Below, one piece after another: positions 19,887 to 26,637 of a DNA stretch of 26,637 bases. The DNA is taken from IMG/VR virus record IMGVR_UViG_3300044691_000609, positions 1 through 26,637 of that record; one strand, written 5' to 3'. Position numbers and translations under genes: made by a program. The DNA is from a virus. Numbering within the stretch: the stretch's first letter is position 1; each line of letters begins with the position of its first letter. The notes below the pieces were generated by a model. That model saw nothing but the letters and a program-made list of their open reading frames with translations. It made no database searches and was not told the DNA's origin.

Positions 19887-20804
19887 ATGGCGAACAAGTC
19901 CAACTACTACGAAAACTACGAGATCGATGGCGTATTTCGTGGTGGCGCGCTCAACAGCGCAGGCACGGTGAATAGCACCGCGGTCGTCAAGGGCATCTGG
20001 ACGGCCACGACCGCCTATGTGGTGGGCGACAAGGCTGTGCCGCATGCCAACATGACCGCAGGCGGCGGCAAATTCCTGCAATGCACGACTGCGGGTACCA
20101 GCGGCTCGACCAACACGTTGGCTGTGCCGGCAGTCGGCTCGACCCTGACCGACGGCACGGTGACCTGGACGGCCGTATCCGGCATGCCGTCCCCGATCGC
20201 CTTTTACATGGCGCTGTTCGCCGTCAACAAGGGCCAGCGCGCCAACAGCACCGCCTACGTGTTGAATGATTGCATCAGCCTCACGGCCAACGGTGGCGCG
20301 GGCGGCGATACCAAGCAGCATCTGTACTACTGCACCACGGCTGGCACGACTGCAGTGAGTCAGGCCGGTTACCTCGGCGTGCCCGGCGAGGCCATCACGG
20401 ACGGCACAGCGGTGTTCACCGAGTTGTCCAACATCATCGACACCGGCACGGGCTACCCGTCCGGCTTCACCGAAATCGTGAGCGGTTCCTACGCTCGCGT
20501 GAAGGTGGCGGCCGGCTCTGTCGCGGCGCTCACAGATTGGGCCGGCACGCAGGCGGCTGCATCCGTCACAACCTCCACCGGCACGAGTGGCACCACTTCC
20601 AACAACTCCGCCGTCACGTTCCCGGCGCCAACAGGCAACTGGGCCAATGGCAGCGCGCAGATCGGCGCGGCGATGCTGATGGACCAACTGACGGCCGGCA
20701 ACATGTTCGTGTGGGCGCCGCTGACGGTCCCAAAAAGCGTCTCAAGTGGTGATGCAAGTCCCTCATTTCCGGCCGCTTCATTCAGCGTCCAAGTCGACAA
20801 TTAG
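19887..20804 (+). CDS. Tail fibre-like protein with two tandem carbohydrate-binding-like modules
   Basis: A 305-residue protein with GGAG nine bases before the ATG. It holds a duplicated module: WTATTAYVVGDKAVP with FLQCTTAGTSGS and LTDGTVTW (nt 19990-20184), and NSTAYVLNDCISL with YYCTTAGTTA and ITDGTAVF (nt 20234-20436). The C-terminal ~150 residues (FTEIVSGSYARVKVAA, NNSAVTFPAPTGNW, LMDQLTAGNMFVW, VSSGDASPSFPA) match a common phage tail-fibre-like domain ('V.GGSY.R......TN.AA.TFP....W......D..TGGN.L....L.....V..GD'). Acts in adsorption or as a virion decoration by inference. No protease or hydrolase motif seen. Confidence 0.68.
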   Translation: MANKSNYYENYEIDGVFRGGALNSAGTVNSTAVVKGIWTATTAYVVGDKAVPHANMTAGGGKFLQCTTAGTSGSTNTLAVPAVGSTLTDGTVTWTAVSGMPSPIAFYMALFAVNKGQRANSTAYVLNDCISLTANGGAGGDTKQHLYYCTTAGTTAVSQAGYLGVPGEAITDGTAVFTELSNIIDTGTGYPSGFTEIVSGSYARVKVAAGSVAALTDWAGTQAAASVTTSTGTSGTTSNNSAVTFPAPTGNWANGSAQIGAAMLMDQLTAGNMFVWAPLTVPKSVSSGDASPSFPAASFSVQVDN

Positions 20805-20854
20805 TCGCAGCGGTTCAGCGCGCACCAACACAACTTTCCTCGGAGCATTCCTAA

Positions 20855-21379
20855 ATGTCGAATAACGCTTGGACCCAGGCGCTGGCCACGAGCCGCGAGA
20901 ACGGTACCGCGCTCACCAACACCACGACCGCAACCTCCATCCTGCCGGCGGCCGAACGTTTCAACGTTCCGTCAAACCTGTGGAACCTGGGCACGCGATT
21001 TGTCGTGACGCTGGGCGGCAAGATCTCGACCGCCGCATCCTCGCCCGGCACGCTCACGCTCGACTGCCGCGTCGGCTCGGTCATCGTGTTCACCGGCACC
21101 ACGCCAACGTTGGCAACTTCTCTCGCCAATGCGTCATGGGAGGCTGAGATCAAGCTGACCGCTCAGGCGGTGGGCGCCGGTACCGCGACGCAGTTGAGCG
21201 GCATCGGGCACATTGTCATCAACGGGACCTACATCCCGCTGCCGGCGACCTCGCCGGGCCTGGGCACCGGTTTCGACAACACGGTATCTGGGTTCTTCGA
21301 TTGCTTCGGCACTTGGTCGGTTGCGAGCGCATCCAACACGATCACCGTGACGGACTTCGAAAACAGCCTGCGCAACTAA
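20855..21379 (+). CDS. Small beta-rich virion protein (174 aa)
   Basis: Begins MSNNAWTQALATSRENGTAL with a GGAG about ten bases upstream. The rest alternates strands (RFVVTLGGKISTAAS, LTLDCRVGSVIVFTG, EAEIKLTAQAVGAG, IGHIVINGTYIPL), a pattern seen in phage decoration or tail-associated proteins with a beta-sandwich or jelly-roll. It lies between two large appendage genes in the same direction. Likely structural; family not firmly recognised. Confidence 0.68.
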   Translation: MSNNAWTQALATSRENGTALTNTTTATSILPAAERFNVPSNLWNLGTRFVVTLGGKISTAASSPGTLTLDCRVGSVIVFTGTTPTLATSLANASWEAEIKLTAQAVGAGTATQLSGIGHIVINGTYIPLPATSPGLGTGFDNTVSGFFDCFGTWSVASASNTITVTDFENSLRN

Positions 21380-21388
21380 AGCAGTCAC

Positions 21389-22804
21389 GTGAGCTGGTTC
21401 GGTCCAAGCAATCGGGCGTATACGCCGAACACCGGCGGCGGGGCGCTCGCGGCCCCGGCCAACGTACGTTGGATCAACCAGGGCGGCCCCAACAACTTCG
21501 ACAGCGCGCATCCAAGCTCGAATTCGAGCATCACGGCGATACAGTGGGATCCCGTTTTAGGCGCCACCGGCTACAACATTTACCGCTCGGTCAATGGCGG
21601 CGCGTTCACGCTGTATGCGACCAACGTTCAGCCGCAGAGCTTCGATGGGTCGATCGCGCCAAACAGTCCGGGCGCAAAGCTCACTGTCACGACCGATCGA
21701 ACGGGGGGCAACATCTTCCCCGGAACCGTCCTCTCTACGAATAACGGCAGCGTCGTCGCAGAGACCGCGATTTCAGATCGTTACACCGGAGCGAATCAGA
21801 ACGGCACAACGACAGGCACAGGTGGGACAGGGACCTATCCGCTGAACATCTCACAGACGGTGAGCTCACAGACCTTCACCGCCTGCATCTTCATAGACAC
21901 GGCCGCCACCAACTCGAGCAACGACCTGAACACAGGTCCCAACAATATATACGACTACAACGTCTCGACGTTGATTGGCGGGACGGAAGGGGCTCAGAGC
22001 ACCAACATCGCACTGTGGCTCTACCGTAACGGCTATACGCTGTGTCACGGTCTGCAGGCTTTGCCGAACGCGGAGGAAGTCTCCTTCGGTAGCCCGGCCT
22101 CGGTCTATAACTCGACGAATTTCAATCCGCAGGGTGGTCCGTTCTGCTGGGAGTGGGCGGTCGATCAGGGACTGCAGTTCGCCAGCGATACGCCGATGTG
22201 CCCGGAGTGGTCGCTGGAGACCGGCTGGGCCGGCTACCTGATTGTTGATGTCAATCCGGGCGCGACCTACACCGGATGGGCGTTGGATGGGGTGGGCAGC
22301 GTCAGTCGAGTGCCGCCCGGGGATTTGTTTGGGCTGGCCCCGCAGTTTGATGGCTTCGCCTACGCGCAAGGCGCTGTAGCCGCCAACACCTGGGTCACTC
22401 TCAAGATCCCGATGGCTGCGTTTGGGATGACGCGCAATAAATTCACGGGCAGCATTTCGAACGGCTCCGGCGGCGCGGGCTCGACTTGCTCGGTCACATC
22501 CGTCGGCACGGGACTGTTTGGCGGCGCGGGGGCCTTCGACAAGTCAGGCTTCATCACCGGCACCGGAATACCGGCCGGGTGTTGGGTTCAGGCGAATCTG
22601 ACGGCCGGCACGGGTCCGGGTGGATCAGGCCCTGGCAGCACGTGGCAGATATTCAATGGGGCGGGATCTGCCATCAGCGCCAATGTGACCTCCGATACAA
22701 CGTGGACCTATTCGCGCACCACCCTGTACAAGGCACCTTTCTACACTCGCACCGGCCCGAGTCAACGAGCCGCCCTCAATAACCTGCGGTACAGCCGCAC
22801 GTGA
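21389..22804 (+). CDS. Appendage protein with FN3 domain and beta-rich C-terminal region
   Basis: A 471-residue protein (GTG start). Residues ~20-85 look like a fibronectin type III domain: APANVRWINQ, then TAIQWDPVLGATGYNIYRS and VNGGAFTLYATN. The central part has TYPLNISQTVSSQTFTACIF and ALWLYRNGYTLCHGL, and the end has TCSVTSVGTGLFGGAG and TWQIFNGAG. Several Cys residues (CHGL, CWEW, CPEW, TCSV) may be disulfide-bonded in the virion. FN3 domains in phage tails bind weakly to carbohydrates. The gene is flanked by other appendage proteins, and its role in adsorption is inferred. Confidence 0.65.
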   Translation: MSWFGPSNRAYTPNTGGGALAAPANVRWINQGGPNNFDSAHPSSNSSITAIQWDPVLGATGYNIYRSVNGGAFTLYATNVQPQSFDGSIAPNSPGAKLTVTTDRTGGNIFPGTVLSTNNGSVVAETAISDRYTGANQNGTTTGTGGTGTYPLNISQTVSSQTFTACIFIDTAATNSSNDLNTGPNNIYDYNVSTLIGGTEGAQSTNIALWLYRNGYTLCHGLQALPNAEEVSFGSPASVYNSTNFNPQGGPFCWEWAVDQGLQFASDTPMCPEWSLETGWAGYLIVDVNPGATYTGWALDGVGSVSRVPPGDLFGLAPQFDGFAYAQGAVAANTWVTLKIPMAAFGMTRNKFTGSISNGSGGAGSTCSVTSVGTGLFGGAGAFDKSGFITGTGIPAGCWVQANLTAGTGPGGSGPGSTWQIFNGAGSAISANVTSDTTWTYSRTTLYKAPFYTRTGPSQRAALNNLRYSRT

Positions 22805-22870
22805 TCCAGACCGATCGATAGCCGTCCAAGGCGGGCAAATCAAAGCGACCTGACAGAGTGTTTGTGAACA

Positions 22871-25690
22871 ATGGCTGACATCCGACAAAGCGCATTCAGC
22901 CAGTCGCAACCGGGCAGTTCGTTTGTAAACCCCATCTGTGCCGCGCTGGCCTTAGCGACGGTGCCGGGCAACACGATCATTGCGGCGGCGGCCAGCAGTT
23001 TCGACGTATCCGCCAACACGTTCACGTGCACGGATACGCTGGGGCAGACCTACACCCCGATCGACTACCTGTCGCAGTCGGGTGCGTACAATTTTGCGAC
23101 GTTCATCTGCGCAAATTCACTATCGCTGCCGGCGCCGATTGCGATCACGTTCACCGGTGCGTTGAGCTCTGGAGCGACGAGCGCCACGCTCAGTTCCGCC
23201 TGGGCGGGAGCGACGCATACTTACGTCATCCAGTTCAGTAGCACGGATGTTCGTGCAGCCACACTGACCAATGGCTCTACGACGGTTACCTGGGGAGACG
23301 CACTTCACCTTTCCGCCACCGCCTCGGCCCAGGCGGGGTTCGGTCCGATCCTCACCTGCAACAACGACAGCGATGCGGTTGTCGGGATGGTGCTCGAGGT
23401 CGAGAACGTGCCCCCTTCGGGCGTTCTGGTCGCGCACAATGCCGCGATTAGAAACAGCATCACGAATGGCGCGAACACGCTCAACCCCGGAAGTCTGGCG
23501 TGCGGATCGGGCAATGGCCTGTTGGTCATGCTCGTGGCCAGCGGCAGCAACGGCGCAGGCTCTCCTTCTTACACGCCTATTGTCGGCACTTCGCCGGTCT
23601 CCTTCGCCCAGTTCGGCAGCTCGTTTGTCAACTACGGCGGAGACATTGCGACCAATGCGTTTATTTGGGAGTCAGCCCATCTAACAGCGCCGGGAACCAT
23701 CACCCCCACGGCGGGCTCGCAAGAAACTGCGTCTGAAACGTATTACGTCTTTGGCATGTTCCTGGCCGATGCGACCGTCGCAACGCCGCCCGCGCGCTCA
23801 CTGAGTGTCTCGGGCCCGGGACTGATGCCGGCCAATCTGGCGAACCAATTTCGCGCCTCGCCCTTAGGATTTATTCCCCCGATATCAGCACTGGGGGGCG
23901 CTGCTGCCAGCGGCATGGCGTCTATCAGTGCCGCGCTGTCCTCGTTCCAGACGGCCGGCGGTTTGGGATTTGTGCCGCAGCCCGGTCCGGGTGGCGCGGG
24001 CCCGTTCAACAACAACCAGTTTTTGAGCTCGCCACGCGCCGTGATCGCCCCGGGCCCTCGGTTTTTGATGACCGGCGCGTCCCGCTCGATCGCGAGTGTC
24101 AGCGCCACGCTGTCGCAGTTGCAGTCCTGGGCGGCAGCAGCGGGGTCGATTGCCTCGGGGGCTGCGGGTCTGACGACGTTCGTCACCTCGGGCGGCTTCA
24201 TCGGCTATCAGTCGCAGCCGGGTCCGGGTGTCGGGCCCTTCGGCAATAACCAGTTTCAGACGCCGCCGCGCTCGAACAACGTGCCATTTCAGGCGCTCGT
24301 GGCCTCGGCCGTGTCGGCGGCCATCGCGCGCGCCACCGCGCCCCTCAACACGGCCATTCTGCTCGCGACCGATATTCCGGGCGCTGTCGCGCTCTTGGTT
24401 GAGGGCGGTAGCGGCGTCGGGGTTGAGAACGGTGGCACGCTCCTGGTGGCCTCGCCCATGCGTGGGATGGCGACCGCGACCGCGACGCTGTCCACCGGCA
24501 ACAACCTGGCTGGCGCCGCGCGCGCCATTGCATCGAGCGCGAGTACGCTCACGACAGCGGCTCAGATGAGCGCGGCGGCCTCGAGTATTGTGTCGTGCTC
24601 GGCAGCACCGCTCACGGGCATCACGCTCGCGGCCAATGTCACGGGCCTCAGTTACGCCTCGGCGGCGCTGGGTAGCGGAACGACGTTCACGGTCACGGCA
24701 GCCGGGTTGGCTGCGGCCAGCGGGGCGCTGTTCACACAGACTTTGATCGCCGCGGCGCCGACGGGCGTCGGCTCGGCCAGCGCGCAGTTGAGCAATGCCC
24801 CGCAGTTCGCGGCAGCCGCCTCGAGCGCCGCGAACGCTTCCGGCGCATTCACCGCCTCGATTGTACTCAGCGCGCAAGCGACGGGGCTGGCGAGCGCATC
24901 GTCGGCCCTCGCGGGCTCGGTGATTCTCTCGGTGAGCGCCGCAGGCTTCGCGAGCGCACAGGGCACCCTTGCCACCAGCACGAGACTGAGCGCCACGGCG
25001 ATGGCCGCAGGTTCGGTCAGCGCCGTCTTGGCGACCTCCATAGCGCCTTACAGCGCCTTTGCATTCGCCCGCGCCTCGGCCAGCGCCAATCTCAACGGCA
25101 ACGTCACGCTGGCGGCCAGCGCTTCGAGCTTCTCTCAGGTCACCGCGAGACTTCTGACTGTGCTGCAACCGCCCGGCGAATTCGCGGACATCCGCTGGCT
25201 GCGCGCCCCCCGTGGCGCAGGCGTGGCATACGCGGAATTCTTCCAAACTGTGGATGAGCAGCTGTGGTACGGCGTCAACTGGGAAGACTGGCTGGCGAGC
25301 AACTGGGAAGCCAACTCGGCCGCCACGTTGAATCAAGCGCTGCGCCCCACGATCCCGAATGGACTGGAGTTTGTCTGTACGCAGGCGGGGCAGACCGGCG
25401 CGGTTGAGCCGCTGTGGCCCACCTTCGCGGGTGGCGTCGTGGTCGACGGGACTGCCATGTGGCAGGGACAGGCGGTGAGTGCCGTATCGCTCGATGACAC
25501 GATTTCGAGTTCTGCCTTCAGCGCACCGACCGGCATCGCGCTCGACAGCGGGCAAATATTGACGCAGCGCTCGTATCTGATCATCGACTCGACGACTTCG
25601 GTCGTGGGGACGGATTACGACGTGCTGTGCACGATCTTCACCACGGGCGGGCAACAGAAGATTGCGAAGTTGAGAATCAAGGTTCGGTGA
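22871..25690 (+). CDS. Large Ala/Ser-rich fibre-like protein (939 aa) with ~20-residue repeats
   Basis: The N-terminal ~310 residues form a beta-rich domain (NTIIAAAASSFDVSANTF, TYTPIDYLSQ, YYVFGMFLADATVAT). There follow two copies of a QPGPG-GPF-NNQF element (nt 23978-24022 and 24215-24256). About nt 24463-25160 encode eleven units of ~20 residues of the type G-x-x-S-A-x-x-x-L-x6-L-x-A-x-A. The last ~170 residues include a third copy of the CTxAG...DGTxxW module (FVCTQAGQTGAVEP, VDGTAMWQG) and end in AKLRIKVR. Repetitive Ala/Ser/Val segments suggest a beta-solenoid or trimeric rod with a distal C-terminal tip. The long opposite-strand frame over this gene is a shadow. Probably a tail fibre or long virion adhesin; no matching family is recognised. 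Confidence 0.65.
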   Translation: MADIRQSAFSQSQPGSSFVNPICAALALATVPGNTIIAAAASSFDVSANTFTCTDTLGQTYTPIDYLSQSGAYNFATFICANSLSLPAPIAITFTGALSSGATSATLSSAWAGATHTYVIQFSSTDVRAATLTNGSTTVTWGDALHLSATASAQAGFGPILTCNNDSDAVVGMVLEVENVPPSGVLVAHNAAIRNSITNGANTLNPGSLACGSGNGLLVMLVASGSNGAGSPSYTPIVGTSPVSFAQFGSSFVNYGGDIATNAFIWESAHLTAPGTITPTAGSQETASETYYVFGMFLADATVATPPARSLSVSGPGLMPANLANQFRASPLGFIPPISALGGAAASGMASISAALSSFQTAGGLGFVPQPGPGGAGPFNNNQFLSSPRAVIAPGPRFLMTGASRSIASVSATLSQLQSWAAAAGSIASGAAGLTTFVTSGGFIGYQSQPGPGVGPFGNNQFQTPPRSNNVPFQALVASAVSAAIARATAPLNTAILLATDIPGAVALLVEGGSGVGVENGGTLLVASPMRGMATATATLSTGNNLAGAARAIASSASTLTTAAQMSAAASSIVSCSAAPLTGITLAANVTGLSYASAALGSGTTFTVTAAGLAAASGALFTQTLIAAAPTGVGSASAQLSNAPQFAAAASSAANASGAFTASIVLSAQATGLASASSALAGSVILSVSAAGFASAQGTLATSTRLSATAMAAGSVSAVLATSIAPYSAFAFARASASANLNGNVTLAASASSFSQVTARLLTVLQPPGEFADIRWLRAPRGAGVAYAEFFQTVDEQLWYGVNWEDWLASNWEANSAATLNQALRPTIPNGLEFVCTQAGQTGAVEPLWPTFAGGVVVDGTAMWQGQAVSAVSLDDTISSSAFSAPTGIALDSGQILTQRSYLIIDSTTSVVGTDYDVLCTIFTTGGQQKIAKLRIKVR
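24463..25160 (+). repeat. Eleven ~20-residue Ser/Ala repeats (coding)
   Basis: Examples of the unit are GLSYASAALGSGTTFTVTAA, GLAAASGALFTQTLIAAAPT and GLASASSALAGSVILSVSAA. Gly starts most units, Leu sits near position 9, and a hydrophobic-small-hydrophobic run ends them. Lengths vary from 19 to 22 residues. DNA copies are diverged, so the repeat is old or strongly diversified. It gives this gene a rod-like region of ~230 residues. Confidence 0.75.
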
Positions 25691-26223
25691 TGACTGAGCA
25701 AGAACAGGCGCCGAGCGCCTATCACTCTCTGAAACGTCGTCGCCAGCGATTTGTTGATGAGTACGTCGCATGCGGCGTGGGGGCTGAAGCGTATCGGCGT
25801 GTGTGGCCGAATACAAAGCGTCCCGACTGCGCGGCATGGAAGCTGTTGCGTCTGCCTGAGGTGATTGCCGCGTACGACGAGCGCAGGCTCGAGGCAGTTG
25901 CGGCCGCAGGTCGCACCCCTCAGGAGATATTGCGAGTGGTTGGCGAAACCATGGATCGGTGCATGCAGACAGCGCCGGTACTGGACAAGTTCGGCATGCC
26001 TGTGCTGACAGAAAAGGCCGACGGATCGTTGGCGCCGGCTTACACGTTCGATGCAAAAAATGCACTCGCCGCCGCTGCACTGCTCGGCAATTTTCATAAG
26101 TTGTTCGCTACCAAACACGAACTGACTGGCAAAGACGGCGCGCCGTTGGCCCCGCCGATCATCAACATTGGATTTGCGAATGGCGGACCCGGCGACCCAA
26201 CTCCTAGCGCCGAAGGTACGTGA
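25690..26223 (+). CDS. terS: Terminase small subunit
   Basis: A 177-residue protein starting at the ATG at 25690, which overlaps the previous stop as TGATG. The N-terminal HTH region, RRQRFVDEYVACGVGAEAY, then RRVWPN and AAWKLLRLPEVIAAYDERR, is the signature of the Terminase_2 family, which recognises pac DNA and loads the large subunit. The centre is the usual oligomerisation helices, and the end (HELTGKDGAPLAPP) is the conserved tail that precedes the large subunit gene. The stop overlaps the large subunit start region by 44 bases. Well supported. Confidence 0.88.
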   Translation: MTEQEQAPSAYHSLKRRRQRFVDEYVACGVGAEAYRRVWPNTKRPDCAAWKLLRLPEVIAAYDERRLEAVAAAGRTPQEILRVVGETMDRCMQTAPVLDKFGMPVLTEKADGSLAPAYTFDAKNALAAAALLGNFHKLFATKHELTGKDGAPLAPPIINIGFANGGPGDPTPSAEGT

Positions 26224-26637
26224 CCTTTTCTTTGACTCGAATGGGAACTGGATCCCGTCTGACTACAAAGTCATGCAAGGTGGTCGCGGCGGTCTGAAGA
26301 GTTGGAGTTTCGCGCGCGTCGCCGTGATGCTCGCTGCTAAGCGTAAATTGCGCTTCGCCTGCGCCCGTGAATATCAGACTTCAATCCAGGAGTCCGTTCA
26401 CCAGACCATCGCGATTCAGATCGAAGAGTTGAAGCTCTCGGCGTATTTTGACGTCGGGCAGAAGGCGATTACGAGCCACACGGGCTCGCGATTCTTCTTC
26501 GCCGGTATCAAGACGGACCCCGGTAAGTTCAAATCAACCGAAGGTATCGACGTCCTCTACATTGAGGAGGGCGAGAAGGTCAGCGAGGATAGCTGGCAGA
26601 AGATCGTACCTACGATTCGTAAGCGCGGGTCAGAGAT
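26180..26637 (+). CDS. terL: Terminase large subunit, PBSX-type, N-terminal ATPase part only
   Basis: Open from the ATG at 26180 to the right edge (about 152 codons). QGGRGGLKSWSFARVA (26276-26324) is the Walker A region, with an unusual GGLKS where most relatives have GSGKS or GSAKS. FACAREYQTSIQESVHQ, then RFFFAGIKTDPGKFKSTEGI, then VLYIEEGEKV (Walker B with catalytic Glu) and IVPTIRKRGSE follow. This arrangement matches PBSX/P22-type large terminases, headful-packaging motors. The nuclease domain is off the edge. The start overlaps the small subunit gene by 44 bases. Confidence 0.9.
   Translation, partial: MADPATQLLAPKVRDLFFDSNGNWIPSDYKVMQGGRGGLKSWSFARVAVMLAAKRKLRFACAREYQTSIQESVHQTIAIQIEELKLSAYFDVGQKAITSHTGSRFFFAGIKTDPGKFKSTEGIDVLYIEEGEKVSEDSWQKIVPTIRKRGSE

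Noticed and set aside
19704-20687. A 327-codon minus-strand frame across the terminator and fibre gene
   Set aside because: It runs across a strong intrinsic terminator, lacks motifs, is Arg-rich, and overlaps plus-strand genes with recognisable modules.
15929-25690. Diversity-generating retroelement or phase-variable tail fibre system
   Set aside because: No reverse transcriptase, template/variable repeat pair or invertase was found within the window.
23885-26080. A 731-codon open frame on the minus strand over the 939-residue fibre gene and terS
   Set aside because: Its product is extremely Arg/Gly-rich with no domain, the plus-strand frames over the same region have coherent proteins (TerS motifs), and GC-rich repeated DNA commonly leaves the antisense frame open. 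It is a shadow.

Overview
The window is one side of a temperate, tailed double-stranded DNA phage genome, almost certainly an integrated prophage or its phage. Its codon and base use (roughly 60% GC) and protein families point to a high-GC proteobacterial host, most likely a beta- or gammaproteobacterium. The host assignment is inference. No integrase, att site, tRNA, rRNA, CRISPR array or IS element is visible, and both ends of the window cut through genes.

Layout. (1) Positions 1-6284 form a long, tightly packed leftward early operon. Next to its promoter are eight small uncharacterised genes (6284 down to 4058), including 49- and 40-residue genes identified here by 4-base start/stop overlaps. 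Two more small genes follow, then a recombination module: a RecA-fold Sak4-like ATPase, an SSB-like protein with a DDDIPF tail, a PD-(D/E)XK nuclease and a DnaQ-fold exonuclease. It ends in small genes and a truncated HNH/AP2-type protein at the left edge. (2) Positions 6285-7810 are a lambda-like immunity region. Divergent promoters PL and PR carry operators TACGG-N4-CCGTA between -35 and -10, with one further operator upstream of each. Between them, leftward, lie a short repressor without a peptidase domain and a signal-peptide protein; rightward lies a Cro-like protein.

(3) Positions 7811-8412 are a leader with three intrinsic-terminator-like hairpins, one with a mutually exclusive alternative pairing. 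(4) Positions 8413-10800 are the replication module: a CHC2-type primase zinc-finger protein, a RepA-like SF4 helicase, and a zinc-ribbon gene whose 5' half holds at least eight exact copies of the 9-mer TTCCTCAGT in either orientation, a strong candidate iteron origin. (5) Positions 10797-15335 are a rightward chain of small genes linked mostly by 4-base overlaps: zinc-binding proteins, a phage metallopeptidase, a PD-(D/E)XK nuclease, a membrane protein, and finally a helix-turn-helix protein that looks like a late (Q-type) regulator.

(6) Positions 15374-25690 hold large, low-complexity, Gly/Ala/Ser/Thr-rich virion or tail-appendage proteins. They include a TIM-barrel glycosidase-like protein, a PASTA-linker-gp25-like fusion, an FN3-containing protein, and a 939-residue protein with about eleven 20-residue repeats. 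(7) Positions 25690-26637 hold the terminase small subunit and the start of a PBSX-type large subunit.

The parts fit a standard temperate cycle. Repressor and Cro compete at four operators. PL drives host-takeover and recombination genes, PR drives replication through terminators (implying antitermination or attenuation), and a Q-like protein is placed to switch on the adhesin and packaging genes. The most unusual parts are the appendage gene block, the secreted protein in the immunity region, the iteron cluster and the PR leader.
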